Source of the DNA: an uncultured Bacilli bacterium
GTDB lineage: Bacteria; Bacillota_I; Bacilli_A; RF39; UBA660
Direction of reading: 5' to 3'
Assembly (NCBI GenBank): GCA_934100165.1
Contig: CAKOPN010000006.1
Coordinates: forward strand, 1 to 64,000
DNA length: 64,000 bases
The notes beneath the pieces were generated by a model. The model was given only the letters and a program-made list of their open reading frames with translations, did no database searches and was not told where the DNA came from. How positions within the stretch are numbered: position 1 is the first letter of the stretch; every line of letters starts with the position of its first letter. The position numbers and the translations under genes were made by a program. This document shows, in pieces, positions 8,715 through 18,613 of this stretch.

Positions 8715-10601
8715 TTAAAATTTTACCGTTTTATCAGGCAAAGATTTATCAAGACTTATACCTTCTGTTTTCTCTAACTCTAGTAAAGCTTTATCCTTTA
8801 ATGTTGTACCATCACTTAAAGAAATATTAGTCATTTTATCTAAATTATTTGTCAAAAATTCTTGTTCTTCGTGTGCTACTTTTTTAAACTTATCTTCTAG
8901 GTCATAATAATGTCCTTTTAACTCCATGGCACTGACACGACTTGAGTTCATTTGCGATATTTCTTTATTTATTGTTGGAATGGCTTGCGCTTTTACTTTT
9001 AAGTCATTTACTACCATCATAGCAAAGCCAGCTTTAGATTCATTTGAATCAAACATATCTAGATCGAAATCTTCTTTTTTAAAATTTCTTAGATAGTATC
9101 CAGCTACATCGGAATATATTCTTTTTTCAGATTCATCTGCTAGAAAATAATTTTTAGCAATTGTGTTTATATCTTTTAATTTTCCATCTTCATTAAAGAA
9201 CTTTTTAAATATAGGAAAATTGTCAAGTAGTTCTGGTTGTCTTGAAAATTCTTCTTGCATGGTTTTAATATAATATGCTGAACTTTCCATAATGCGATCT
9301 GAAGAATCAAGATGAAAATCCAGACTTGATTTCTTTATTTTAGCTTTCTCATTATCTTCCTCAATCTTAGATACAACACTAGCTATTTTTTCTTCTTCGT
9401 CTTTATATAAATGTCTTAAGAATTCTACTGTATATTCTCTACCTTTTGCATTGGCATCAATTTCTGTTAAAACATATGAATAATTAAGTTCATAGTTGTC
9501 ATTTCCAGTAACCATATACAAAAATTCATCTAGTGAAGCGATGTAGTTTAGATATGTATTTTTATTTTCTTTTTTGTCACAGCTTTGAGTATAGTGTTCT
9601 ACCTCGTGTGCTGTTGTTAAGATGCAGTCTGCAAATGAAGATAGATTATTGGCTAGTCTTATGCTCTGACGATTTACACAAATAATGTTACTGTCTTGAA
9701 GATGTTCTCCTGTTTCATACAATTCCATGATATCTGGGAAAAAAATTTTAGGCATTGTAAGATTTAATTCTCTACATTTACTTTTTGCATAATATTGAAT
9801 AACAAAAAGTTTTTCATGTAGTTTTTTTAGAGATAAATTATCTAAGACTATCTTTGCATAAGTCCCCTGCATCTTAGCAAATTCTGGTGAGTTATCATCA
9901 TTTATAATTAAGTATTCTGATAAAATTCTTGCATCTTTACTACTATAAAATTCATTATTAACAACATTTTTATAAGTTTTTAATGCTATTGCGGCAAGTT
10001 TGCTTTTGATTTCTTCTAACTCCTTTAGTTGTTCAGGTGAAAATAATTCTTTGTTTCTTTCATCGTGATAAATTTGAGAAGAATACATACTAACTGGATT
10101 TTTTCTTAGAAGTTGCATATACCAAGAAGCAATTTTTTCCTTGTTTATTGTTTTTTTGAAAATACTTTCTACATATCTTTCTGTTTCACTGTTTATCATA
10201 GAATTACGGTGAATTTTTTTATCAGATTCTTCATCATCGAAAAAATCGAAGTCATCAAGATCCTCAGCTGAATACTTTGCAGATATTGTTGCTAGTTTTT
10301 TAACCAACTCATTTTTTGTTATTTCTTTATTCTCTTCGCTGTCACATAACGTAAGAATGTAAGATTCCAAGGTGTCTGCCGTTATTAAATCAATGGCAGT
10401 ACTACCAATTCTATCTTTAGTAGCATTTGCTTTTCTTTCATAAATGCTTAAAAACTCACGTGCATTATTGACAGAATCAAAAATATTATCAAACATATCG
10501 AAAGTTGTTTCACTTACGCAGCCTCTCATTATTCTTTCTTCTTGCTCTTCTTTTCGCATTTGATCAAGCATTGTCATATCTGAAACAAAGCTATTATACA
10601 T
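8715..10601 (-). CDS. Uncharacterised zinc metallopeptidase-like protein (HEVEH)
   Basis: A 628-residue protein without a signal peptide or membrane segment. TTAHEVEHYTQ places an HExxH zinc motif at H332-H336. The sequence LTEIDANAKG has a glutamate at about residue 380, a plausible third ligand as in gluzincins. The flanking regions are long, charged and helical, with an acidic patch at 113-127. It has its own terminator and is divergent from the radical SAM gene. I do not recognise a named family. A cytoplasmic peptidase is an inference from the motif alone. Confidence 0.65.
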   Translation of the reverse strand: MYNSFVSDMTMLDQMRKEEQEERIMRGCVSETTFDMFDNIFDSVNNAREFLSIYERKANATKDRIGSTAIDLITADTLESYILTLCDSEENKEITKNELVKKLATISAKYSAEDLDDFDFFDDEESDKKIHRNSMINSETERYVESIFKKTINKEKIASWYMQLLRKNPVSMYSSQIYHDERNKELFSPEQLKELEEIKSKLAAIALKTYKNVVNNEFYSSKDARILSEYLIINDDNSPEFAKMQGTYAKIVLDNLSLKKLHEKLFVIQYYAKSKCRELNLTMPKIFFPDIMELYETGEHLQDSNIICVNRQSIRLANNLSSFADCILTTAHEVEHYTQSCDKKENKNTYLNYIASLDEFLYMVTGNDNYELNYSYVLTEIDANAKGREYTVEFLRHLYKDEEEKIASVVSKIEEDNEKAKIKKSSLDFHLDSSDRIMESSAYYIKTMQEEFSRQPELLDNFPIFKKFFNEDGKLKDINTIAKNYFLADESEKRIYSDVAGYYLRNFKKEDFDLDMFDSNESKAGFAMMVVNDLKVKAQAIPTINKEISQMNSSRVSAMELKGHYYDLEDKFKKVAHEEQEFLTNNLDKMTNISLSDGTTLKDKALLELEKTEGISLDKSLPDKTVKF

Positions 10602-10731
10602 ATCTACACACCCTATCTATCGTAATATTCAATCTAATTTTATCATTTAAAAAATTCAAAGTAAACAAGTTTTATTGCAGATTAAAAATATATGTGTTAT
10701 GATTTTTTCACGTAGAAATTTGGTGATTTAA

Positions 10732-11673
10732 ATGAGTGAGTTTAAGTATAGCGATTCAAACAAGAGATACTATACACTTGATTATTATTATAAGCATAAG
10801 TATGGTTGTAAAATAGCAAAGATAAGTTTAAACATGGGGCTTACTTGTCCTAATAAAGATGGCAAGGTCGGATATGGTGGTTGCATTTACTGCTCTAAAC
10901 TAGGAAGTGGAGAGTATGCTGGAGATAAGAATAAACCATTGAAAGAGCAATTCGATGAAGTCAAAAATGTTATGATTAAAAAATGGCCAAGTGCTAAGTT
11001 CATTGCATACTTTCAAGCAAACACTAATACATATGCTCCCATTGAAAAGCTTAAAAAAGCTTGGGAAGAAGTTCTTACTTATGATAACGTCGTTGGAATA
11101 AATATCTCTACAAGGCCTGATGCGATTGAAAAAGAATGTTATGATTACTTAGAAGAACTCAATAAAAAAACAGATTTAGTTGTGGAACTTGGACTTCAAA
11201 CAATACATGATAAAACATCAAAATTCATAAATAGATGCCATGATTTAAATTCTTTTGAGATAGCACTTAATGAATTGAACAAACGTGGTATTAAAGTTTT
11301 GGTACATGTTATATTTTCTCTTCCATATGAGACAAAAGACATGATGCTAGATACTATTAAATATTTAAGTAACAAAAATATCTGGGGAATCAAGATACAT
11401 ATGCTTCACATTTTAAAAGGAACTCTTCTTGCTAAGATATATGAGCAAGAAAAATTCCCTATTTTAACAAAAGATGAATATGTGCAAATAGTTTGTGATA
11501 GCTTAGAATTACTTCCAGAAAATATTGTGATAAATAGACTTACTGGTGACCCTAAAGTTGATGATTTAATTGAGCCATTCTGGCTTGTAAAAAAGTTTTG
11601 TGTACTAAATGATATTGATAAAGAAATGGCAAGGAGAGATTCTTACCAAGGTAAAATGTACAAAAGAAGCTGA
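10732..11673 (+). CDS. Radical SAM protein, TIGR01212/YhcC-like
   Basis: A 313-residue radical SAM enzyme. The iron-sulfur cysteines are C39, C51 and C54 in MGLTCPNKDGKVGYGG followed by CIYC, the extended spacing of the TIGR01212 (YhcC/YtqA) family rather than CxxxCxxC. Motifs NISTRPDAI and VVELGLQTIHD are also family-typical. The biochemical reaction of this family is not established to my knowledge. The start is ATG with GGTGAT upstream. It is monocistronic and shares a bidirectional terminator with the convergent gene. Family assignment confident. Confidence 0.9.
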   Translation: MSEFKYSDSNKRYYTLDYYYKHKYGCKIAKISLNMGLTCPNKDGKVGYGGCIYCSKLGSGEYAGDKNKPLKEQFDEVKNVMIKKWPSAKFIAYFQANTNTYAPIEKLKKAWEEVLTYDNVVGINISTRPDAIEKECYDYLEELNKKTDLVVELGLQTIHDKTSKFINRCHDLNSFEIALNELNKRGIKVLVHVIFSLPYETKDMMLDTIKYLSNKNIWGIKIHMLHILKGTLLAKIYEQEKFPILTKDEYVQIVCDSLELLPENIVINRLTGDPKVDDLIEPFWLVKKFCVLNDIDKEMARRDSYQGKMYKRS

Positions 11674-11695
11674 AAAAAATTTCAGCTTCTTTTAT
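11665..11695. terminator. Bidirectional intrinsic terminator
   Basis: An 11-bp perfect stem (11665-11675 with 11680-11690, loop AAAA) overlaps the radical SAM stop codon and is followed by T-rich sequence on the plus strand. It serves the convergent genes on both sides. Confidence 0.85.
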
Positions 11696-13167
11696 TTTAG
11701 TTCTTGAATTACACCTTCTAGAACGTCATTATCTACTAATTGCGGTTTATTATCACTATCTACGTAATAAACAGTGGCATACAAATTACCATCTTTACCG
11801 GATTCATATTCATCTTGTGCATAATAAAGCACATCATTATATGAAAATGCATAAAGATAATTATCACTTAAAAGTTCATTTTTATCATAGGAATAAAACT
11901 CTTTAATATTTCCATCGTAAGTTGAATAATATATTTTATCATTTACATTTAATATGTCATAACCATCTCTAGTAATTTCTTTAAATTTTCCATCTTTATA
12001 CAAGTAAATAGTACCAGTACTTTTCTCTGTATCACATGACTCTACGAAATAAAGTTCATCATCTTTCCAAGCATTTCTGCATATTTCTTTTCCTAAGTGA
12101 ACTTTCTTTTCAAAAGCACCATTATTATATTTTAAATAATAATAATCACCATCAGTATCTTCATAGAAAATATCACCGCTACGGTAATTAAACCCTTCAA
12201 GACTCTCATCACTTGTAATTGGAACTTTTGTAATTTTGTTTTTCTTTGTGTCTAGAACATTTACAAAGTATTCATTTTTATTTTCATATTCAGCATAGAT
12301 ATAGAAATCACCTTTTAAATATTCTTCACCTTCTCCAAATACAAAACCATCTGCTATTTTTTCTTTTTTTCCATCTTTAGAATGATATGTCGCTATATTT
12401 GTATTTTTATCATCTTCGCTTTTTGGTGGAGATGTGTAGGCTACAAAATAAGATTCACCACAAAATCCAGGATAGAAATAATTTACATCTTTACTTAAAA
12501 GGTTACCATTAACATACAAGTTAAATGTGTAATCATTTCCTGTTTCTGTTGCATAATACGTATTTTCACAAATACTAATAGCACTATCTATTTCACTTTT
12601 TACTTCTTCCTTCTCATCTTTTGATGGTGTTATTTTATAAAGTTTTTTATCTTCATCTATATAATAGATACTACTTCCATCGTCACCAATATAAAAGTCT
12701 TCTACACTCGATTTTATTTTTTCAGTTATATCATAGTTGTAAAAATATAAATTATTATTTTTTAAATATGCTACTCCACCTTCTACAACATCAAACTTAG
12801 TTGCATCCTTTGCGATAAGATGTTTCTCATCCAACTTTTTGGAATCAATTAGAGAACTTAATTCTACATAACTAATTGAAAATACACCATTATAGTTATT
12901 ATCTGTATATACTACTTTTTTATCATCCTTAGACAACTTAGCATAGTAATCATAACCATTATCTGAATCGTCACCATAATTTTCACTCAAAGTATACTTT
13001 GCATTAGTCTTCTTATTCCATAAAATAACAGAATTATCCCTAACATAATAATAGTAATTAGAGGAAGTATTTTTCTTTCCTAATCCAAAAAGAAGAAAGA
13101 TAACTACCCCTAAAATAATTAGAAATAAAATTAAAAATAAGTACCAAAACTTTTTAAAAAACTTCAT
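11692..13167 (-). CDS. Membrane-anchored extracytoplasmic protein, probable beta-propeller
   Basis: A 491-residue protein with one N-terminal membrane anchor (residues 8-30). The remainder is a tyrosine/aspartate-rich outer domain. Repeated units of the form YYxxxxx-IxYxD-KxLYK, such as DGSSIYYIDEDKKLYKI and VNDKIYYSTYDGNIKEF, suggest a beta-propeller similar to DUF5050-type domains. It lies 11 bases downstream of ligA and may be co-transcribed with it. The function is unknown; binding or sensing of an envelope ligand would be a guess. Confidence 0.75.
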   Translation of the reverse strand: MKFFKKFWYLFLILFLIILGVVIFLLFGLGKKNTSSNYYYYVRDNSVILWNKKTNAKYTLSENYGDDSDNGYDYYAKLSKDDKKVVYTDNNYNGVFSISYVELSSLIDSKKLDEKHLIAKDATKFDVVEGGVAYLKNNNLYFYNYDITEKIKSSVEDFYIGDDGSSIYYIDEDKKLYKITPSKDEKEEVKSEIDSAISICENTYYATETGNDYTFNLYVNGNLLSKDVNYFYPGFCGESYFVAYTSPPKSEDDKNTNIATYHSKDGKKEKIADGFVFGEGEEYLKGDFYIYAEYENKNEYFVNVLDTKKNKITKVPITSDESLEGFNYRSGDIFYEDTDGDYYYLKYNNGAFEKKVHLGKEICRNAWKDDELYFVESCDTEKSTGTIYLYKDGKFKEITRDGYDILNVNDKIYYSTYDGNIKEFYSYDKNELLSDNYLYAFSYNDVLYYAQDEYESGKDGNLYATVYYVDSDNKPQLVDNDVLEGVIQELK

Positions 13168-13178
13168 ATAATACCTCT

Positions 13179-15164
13179 TTATTTTCCTTCAAAGTTTTCT
13201 TTTAATTCTTCTTCATTCCAAATAGTAATACCTAATGCCATAGCTTTATCATACTTACTTCCTGGATTATCCCCTACCACAACAACATCAGTTTTTTTAC
13301 TAACAGAAGAACTTGTTTTTCCACCAAAATGTTCTATTTTTTCCTTTACCTCATCACGTGTAAAGTCAAGAAGAGTTCCTGTTACAACGAATGTCTTGCC
13401 ACTAAAGGCGTCCTTTTCTTCTCTTTTTTCACCAAGATACAAAGTGTTAACACCAATTTCCTTTAAAGAATTTAGCATTTTCTTATTTTCATCACTGTTG
13501 AAATAATCAACGATGCTTTTAGCAATTATATCTCCGATATCATTTATATCTGTCAAGTTTTCAAATTTAGCATTCATAAGATTGTCTAAGCTTTCATATT
13601 TTCTCGCTAATATTTTAGCAGTTTTTTCTCCAACCTGTTCAATTCCTAGTGCAAAAAGTAATCTTTCTAAAGAATTATTCTTAGATTCCTCAATAGCATT
13701 TAATAAGTTATCTACACTTTTGTAACCAAATCCTTCAAGCTCTATTAAATCTTCTCTATGTTTTTTTAAATTGTATATATCAGTAAAACTTTTTATAAAA
13801 CCAATATTATAGAAATCCTCTATTATTCTGTCTCCTAAACCAGTTATATTCATTGCATGTCTATCTACAAAGTGAATTAGCTTTTCGATATTTCTAGCAT
13901 CACAGTTTGGATTAGTACAATAGTAATCAACTTGATCTTCTTTCTTTACAAGTTTTGATCCACATATTGGACAGTTTTTAATCATTTCAAACTTTCTTTC
14001 TGTGCCATCTCTTCTATCTAAAAGTCTTTCTACAACTTCTGGTATTACATCTCCAGCTTTTCTAATCGATACAGTATCTCCAATCATAAGATCTTTTTGA
14101 ATAACATAATCTTCGTTATGAAGCGTTGCTCTTCTTATCGTAGAACCTTGAACAATTACTGGTGATAAAACAGCATTTGGAGTTATTTGACCTGTTCTTC
14201 CAACCGTAAATATTATATCTTCAAGCTTCGTGTAAACTTCTGTTGCCGGGAACTTGTATGCAGTAGCCCATTTTGGATATTTTGCAGTAAATCCCATTAC
14301 TCTTTGTTCATCGATATTATTTAACTTTATAACAATACCATCAATGTCATATGGAAGGCTTTCTCTTTTTTTTGCTTTTTCATCTATGTAAGAAAGAATT
14401 CCGTCAATTCCCTCTACCAACTTGTTATTTGGATTTACTTTAAGTCCTAGTTTTTTCATAAACTCTAAGGCTTCATAATGAGTTTTTATTCCATAATCCC
14501 TTGGATTTGGCAAATGATAAATCCAGCAGTCAAGGCCACGGTTTGCTGCAACTGATGAGTCAAGCTGTCTTATTGTACCAGCTGCTAAGTTACGACAGTT
14601 TTGAAATAAATCTAATCCCTTTTCTTCACGAGCTTTATTTATTAAATTAAATTTTTCTTTACTTATATAAATTTCTCCACGTACTTCAATATCAATTTTT
14701 TCTTTTAATTTTAACGGAATTGTTTTTATTGTCTTAGCATTATTTGTTATATCTTCACCTGTTACTCCATCACCACGAGTTGCTGCACTTACTAAAATAC
14801 CATCTTTATATTTCAAAGAAACACTTAATCCATCTATTTTAAGTTCACAAACATAAGCTGGATTTATTCCTTCTTTCCTAATTCTTGAGTCGAATTGTCT
14901 TATTTCTTCTTCATTAAAAACGTTACTTAAAGAAAGCATTGGTATTTCGTGTGTTATCTTTTTAAATGAGTCAAGAACCTTACCTCCTGCTCTTTGACTA
15001 GGTGAATCTTCCCTTACTATTTCAGGATGTTCTTCCTCTATTTTGTTAAGCTCTCTTAAATAACTATCATACTCTTGGTCAGTTATTGTTGGATTATCCA
15101 AAGTGTGATAGTTGTAGTCTGCTTCATTTATTATTTTTATAAGTTCTAAGTATCTCTCTTCCAT
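13179..15164 (-). CDS. ligA: NAD-dependent DNA ligase
   Basis: A 661-residue LigA, which seals nicks during replication and repair using NAD+. The adenylation motif KIDG has its lysine at residue 109. The order of domains is Ia, adenylation, OB fold, a zinc finger with CPICG and YYCTNPNCDARN, helix-hairpin-helix repeats, and a C-terminal BRCT domain (KTFVVTGTLLDFTRDEV). Length is normal for the family. The ATG follows GGTGAT. A secreted/anchored protein gene follows 11 bases downstream. Very confident. Confidence 0.98.
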   Translation of the reverse strand: MEERYLELIKIINEADYNYHTLDNPTITDQEYDSYLRELNKIEEEHPEIVREDSPSQRAGGKVLDSFKKITHEIPMLSLSNVFNEEEIRQFDSRIRKEGINPAYVCELKIDGLSVSLKYKDGILVSAATRGDGVTGEDITNNAKTIKTIPLKLKEKIDIEVRGEIYISKEKFNLINKAREEKGLDLFQNCRNLAAGTIRQLDSSVAANRGLDCWIYHLPNPRDYGIKTHYEALEFMKKLGLKVNPNNKLVEGIDGILSYIDEKAKKRESLPYDIDGIVIKLNNIDEQRVMGFTAKYPKWATAYKFPATEVYTKLEDIIFTVGRTGQITPNAVLSPVIVQGSTIRRATLHNEDYVIQKDLMIGDTVSIRKAGDVIPEVVERLLDRRDGTERKFEMIKNCPICGSKLVKKEDQVDYYCTNPNCDARNIEKLIHFVDRHAMNITGLGDRIIEDFYNIGFIKSFTDIYNLKKHREDLIELEGFGYKSVDNLLNAIEESKNNSLERLLFALGIEQVGEKTAKILARKYESLDNLMNAKFENLTDINDIGDIIAKSIVDYFNSDENKKMLNSLKEIGVNTLYLGEKREEKDAFSGKTFVVTGTLLDFTRDEVKEKIEHFGGKTSSSVSKKTDVVVVGDNPGSKYDKAMALGITIWNEEELKENFEGK

Positions 15165-15271
15165 AAAATCACCATTTATATTATACCATGTTTTAATATG
15201 TTAAATCTACCAAATGTTAACTTTTAGATAGCAAAAAAGCTCTTAAATAAAGAGATTTTTATACTTATAAA

Positions 15272-15406
15272 TTATCTTGCGTTACGGATTATAACGATTC
15301 CAGAACCACCGGCAAAGTGCAATCCAGATGTACCTTCGCCGCCACCACCTGTGTTAGCCTCACCAGTGCTTCCTTCACTTCCCATACGAGCATCACTCTT
15401 CCTGTC
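15272..15406 (-). pseudogene. C-terminal remnant of a glycine-rich surface or phage-type protein
   Basis: The 335-base space between ligA and the nucleotidyltransferase holds an open minus-strand segment ending GGSGIVIIRNAR. It is preceded by glycine-rich EANTGGGGEGTSGLHF. Endings like GGSGIVIIR are typical of long glycine-rich surface or tail-fibre-like proteins. No start or N-terminal domain is present, and the residues further upstream do not look coding. I read it as the leftover 3' end of a deleted or invaded gene. Confidence 0.55.
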
Positions 15407-15499
15407 CCTCTTGTTATTTATATGTACTACAATAATGCAACAACAACTGTTAAAATGTTTCAACAAAAAAAGCTGAGAGCGATTACTCTCAAGCATTTA

Positions 15500-16408
15500 T
15501 TACTTCCACAAATTTTTAGGATAATCTTTTTTATCAATAAGACTATTTATATCATTTACTAATCTTTCTTTATCCTCTTTATAAGTTATACCTTGCCATT
15601 TTGCTGTTGTTGGAATTACTTTTACCCTTACATAATTTTCTTTCATAGCTTTAAATACAGTATCTGGTATTAAATATTCACATTTTGATAAATCTTCTTT
15701 ATTTTTTTCAAAGAATTCTACTAAATTTTTCTCAAGATATGGGAATAGATTTTTAGTAAAACAGAACATATTCATTGATACAGGGCAGTCGCTTTCAATT
15801 TCAAAAGGACTACTTCCATCAAGTGGAGTTGCTACAATCTTACCATCCTTTTCTTCAACAGAACTTTCCACAATTTTTGTTAAGAAACCATCTTTTTCTT
15901 CACATACACCACGTTTTACTGAACCATTTTCTGTTAGAGTATTTTTAATTTTGTATGCAATTATAGCATATTCATTTTCATCTTTCTTTTCATCAAAAAA
16001 CTTTCTTGCTTCCTTAAAAGCATCTTTCCCATAAAAATCGTCAGCATTTATAACTAGGAAATCTCCATCAACATAATCTTTTGCAGCTAATATTGCATGA
16101 CTAGTTCCCCACGGTTTTACTCTTCCTTCTGGAACGGAATATCCCTCTGGTATATCTGTCTGTCTTTGGAAAGCATACTCAACGTCTATTTTATTTTCAA
16201 TTCTCTTTCCTACTGTTTCTCTAAAGATGTCATAATTTTCTTCCTTAATAATGAACACTACTTTTGAGAATCCAGCCTCTTTAGCATCATAAATTGAGTA
16301 GTCGATTATAAACTCTCCGTTAGGCCCAACTGGCTCAATCTGCTTAAGTCCTCCAAATCTTGACCCCATTCCAGCGGCCATAATTACTAATGTTAAATTT
16401 TTTTTCAT
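15500..16408 (-). CDS. Sugar-phosphate nucleotidyltransferase
   Basis: A 302-residue protein with the nucleotidyltransferase signature VIMAAGMGSRFGGLKQIEPV at the N-terminus and a metal-binding NADDFYG motif near residue 120. The family transfers a nucleotidyl group from an NTP onto a sugar phosphate or similar acceptor to make an activated precursor for polysaccharide synthesis. The start is 11 bases after the pcrA stop, so the two are probably one transcript. No sugar-pathway genes adjoin, so the substrate cannot be named. Confidence 0.85.
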   Translation of the reverse strand: MKKNLTLVIMAAGMGSRFGGLKQIEPVGPNGEFIIDYSIYDAKEAGFSKVVFIIKEENYDIFRETVGKRIENKIDVEYAFQRQTDIPEGYSVPEGRVKPWGTSHAILAAKDYVDGDFLVINADDFYGKDAFKEARKFFDEKKDENEYAIIAYKIKNTLTENGSVKRGVCEEKDGFLTKIVESSVEEKDGKIVATPLDGSSPFEIESDCPVSMNMFCFTKNLFPYLEKNLVEFFEKNKEDLSKCEYLIPDTVFKAMKENYVRVKVIPTTAKWQGITYKEDKERLVNDINSLIDKKDYPKNLWK

Positions 16409-16418
16409 ATATTCTCCT

Positions 16419-18515
16419 TTATACTTTACTAAGACTCTTATGATTTTTCATAAGTTTCTTTATTCCATATGGATGTTTGAATGCAATAGTTACAACACTT
16501 CCGTTTACATCCAAAACTTTTCCTTGTCCAAATACTTCATGATATACATAATCATCTTTTTGATAATTTGCATCTTCTTTGTAGAACATCTTGTCTACAT
16601 CTATTTTGCTTTCTGCTTCTTCTTTTATAACTGGCACAAATCCATCAATTAAATCTTTGTTTATTTCATTTATAAACCTACTAGGTAAGTTTATAGATTC
16701 ATGACCAAAAAGCATTCTACTTCTAGCACTTATTATATAAAGCTTTTCCTTTGCTCTTGTTATAGCAACATAACAAAGTCTTCTTTCTTCTTCAAGGTCA
16801 CTATTATTCATAAGGCTATTCATATGTGGAAATATCCCCTCTTCAAGCCCTACAATAAAGACATAATCATACTCTAATCCTTTAACGGAATGCACAGTCA
16901 TAAGACTAACTCTATTTTTATCATCATTGTACTCTGTAACATCTGTTACCAAACTTACTTCTAGTAAGAAATCTTCAAGAGATACAATTCCCTCTTTTTC
17001 CTCAAAAGTTCTAGTTACTGTTTTTAATTCCTCTAAGTTTTCAAGTCTTATATCAGACTCTAAACTTTTTTCATCTTCATACTCTTTTTTGATTCCTGTT
17101 ACATCAAGTACTCTATCAACAAGTTCAGTAATTGTTACTGATTTAGAATATTCTTTTAAGCCTTCAATTAAATTCTTAAATTCTAACTCTCTACCTGACT
17201 CAATAACCTCATAAATTGATTTATTTAGCTCGTTAGACTTCTCTATTAAATTGGCGATAGTCTTATTACCAATTCCTCTTTTTGGAGTGTTTATTACCCT
17301 TAAAAGACTGATATTATCTCTTTCATTATATATAAGTCTTAAGTACGCTAAAACGTCCTTTATTTCTTTTCTTGAATAGAATCCTACTCCTCCTACAATT
17401 CTATATGGAATACTACTTTTCAAAAGTTCTTCTTCTATTGTATGTGACTGAGCATTTGTCCTGTAAAGAACTGCTATATTTTCATATTCAATACCTTTAT
17501 TTATGAGATTTTTTATTTCTCTTGCTACATACTGCGCTTCATCTATTCCATTGAATGCCCTGTAATATGTTATTTTTTCACCTTGACCCTTTGTGGACCA
17601 TAAATTTTTTTCTTTTCTTTCTTTATTATTTTTAATAACATCATTTGCTGCATCTAGAATAGTGCTAGTTGATCTATAGTTTTGTTCTAATTTTATTACT
17701 TTGGTATCTTTATAATCTTTTTCAAAATTTAATATATTTCTATAATTTGCACCTCGGAAACTGTAAATTGATTGATCTACATCTCCAACGCAGCAAATGT
17801 TTCTGTGTTTTGCACTAATCATTTTTGTTAGGATGTACTGTGCTTCATTAGTATCTTGATACTCATCTATTAAAACATATTCAAATCTATCTTGATATGA
17901 TTCTAATACATGTTTGTTTTCTCTAAATAGTTTTATTGGAAGTATTAACAAATCATCAAAATCCATTGAATTGTTTCTCTTTAAAGTCTCTTCATACTTC
18001 TTATATACTCTATGAATTATTTTATCAAAATCACTAATTGCGTATTTTTCATAATCGTTTGGCATCATCAATTCGTTTTTACAACTACTTATCTTATTTC
18101 TTATAGCATTTGGATTATATACTTTTGGATCAAGCCCAAATTCTTTTAATATTTTCTTTATTACAGAAGACGAATCTTCACTATCCATGATAACAAAGTT
18201 TTTTTCATAACCTAAAAGCTTGTAATTTTCTAAGAGAATTTTTACTCCAAATGAGTGAAATGTTGATACCTGAGCCAAATTTGCTTTTTTTCCAACCATA
18301 TTAAAAAGCCTTGTACTCATTTCTTTAGCAGCTTTATTGGTAAAGGTAATTGCTAATATATTATATGGGTTTACACCAATTTCTTCTATTAAGTATGCAA
18401 TTTTAGTTGTAAGTACTCTTGTTTTACCACTACCTGCTCCTGCTAAAATAAGAAGGGGTCCTTCTGTTTGCAAGACTGCTTTTTTTTGTTCTTCATTTAA
18501 TCCATCTAATATCAT
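16419..18515 (-). CDS. pcrA: ATP-dependent DNA helicase PcrA/UvrD
   Basis: A 698-residue superfamily 1A helicase. Visible motifs are the Q motif GLNEEQKKAV, Walker A AGAGSGKT (24-31), VLIDEYQDTN (Walker B), VGDVDQSIYSFRGA, LEQNYRST, and VSLMTVHSVKGLEYDYVFIVG. The C-terminal Tudor-like tail HEVFGQGKVLDVNGSVVTI is the RNA-polymerase-contacting segment of PcrA. It functions in nucleotide excision repair and in clearing protein from DNA. Slightly shorter than B. subtilis PcrA but complete. Upstream of the nucleotidyltransferase by 11 bases. Confidence 0.97.
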   Translation of the reverse strand: MILDGLNEEQKKAVLQTEGPLLILAGAGSGKTRVLTTKIAYLIEEIGVNPYNILAITFTNKAAKEMSTRLFNMVGKKANLAQVSTFHSFGVKILLENYKLLGYEKNFVIMDSEDSSSVIKKILKEFGLDPKVYNPNAIRNKISSCKNELMMPNDYEKYAISDFDKIIHRVYKKYEETLKRNNSMDFDDLLILPIKLFRENKHVLESYQDRFEYVLIDEYQDTNEAQYILTKMISAKHRNICCVGDVDQSIYSFRGANYRNILNFEKDYKDTKVIKLEQNYRSTSTILDAANDVIKNNKERKEKNLWSTKGQGEKITYYRAFNGIDEAQYVAREIKNLINKGIEYENIAVLYRTNAQSHTIEEELLKSSIPYRIVGGVGFYSRKEIKDVLAYLRLIYNERDNISLLRVINTPKRGIGNKTIANLIEKSNELNKSIYEVIESGRELEFKNLIEGLKEYSKSVTITELVDRVLDVTGIKKEYEDEKSLESDIRLENLEELKTVTRTFEEKEGIVSLEDFLLEVSLVTDVTEYNDDKNRVSLMTVHSVKGLEYDYVFIVGLEEGIFPHMNSLMNNSDLEEERRLCYVAITRAKEKLYIISARSRMLFGHESINLPSRFINEINKDLIDGFVPVIKEEAESKIDVDKMFYKEDANYQKDDYVYHEVFGQGKVLDVNGSVVTIAFKHPYGIKKLMKNHKSLSKV

Positions 18516-18570
18516 ATTTCTACCCTTTCTTATTTACATTATATCATTAATATTGCTATTAAAAAAGTTT

Positions 18571-18600
18571 AAAAAAGCAAACAACTTTGTGTCTGCTTTT
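18571..18600 (-). terminator. Intrinsic terminator after the paralogue gene
   Basis: On the minus strand AAAAGCA pairs with TGCTTTT across an interrupted stem, followed by a T-run. It separates the 18614-19564 gene from pcrA. Confidence 0.7.
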
Positions 18601-18613
18601 ATTACTATGTTAT

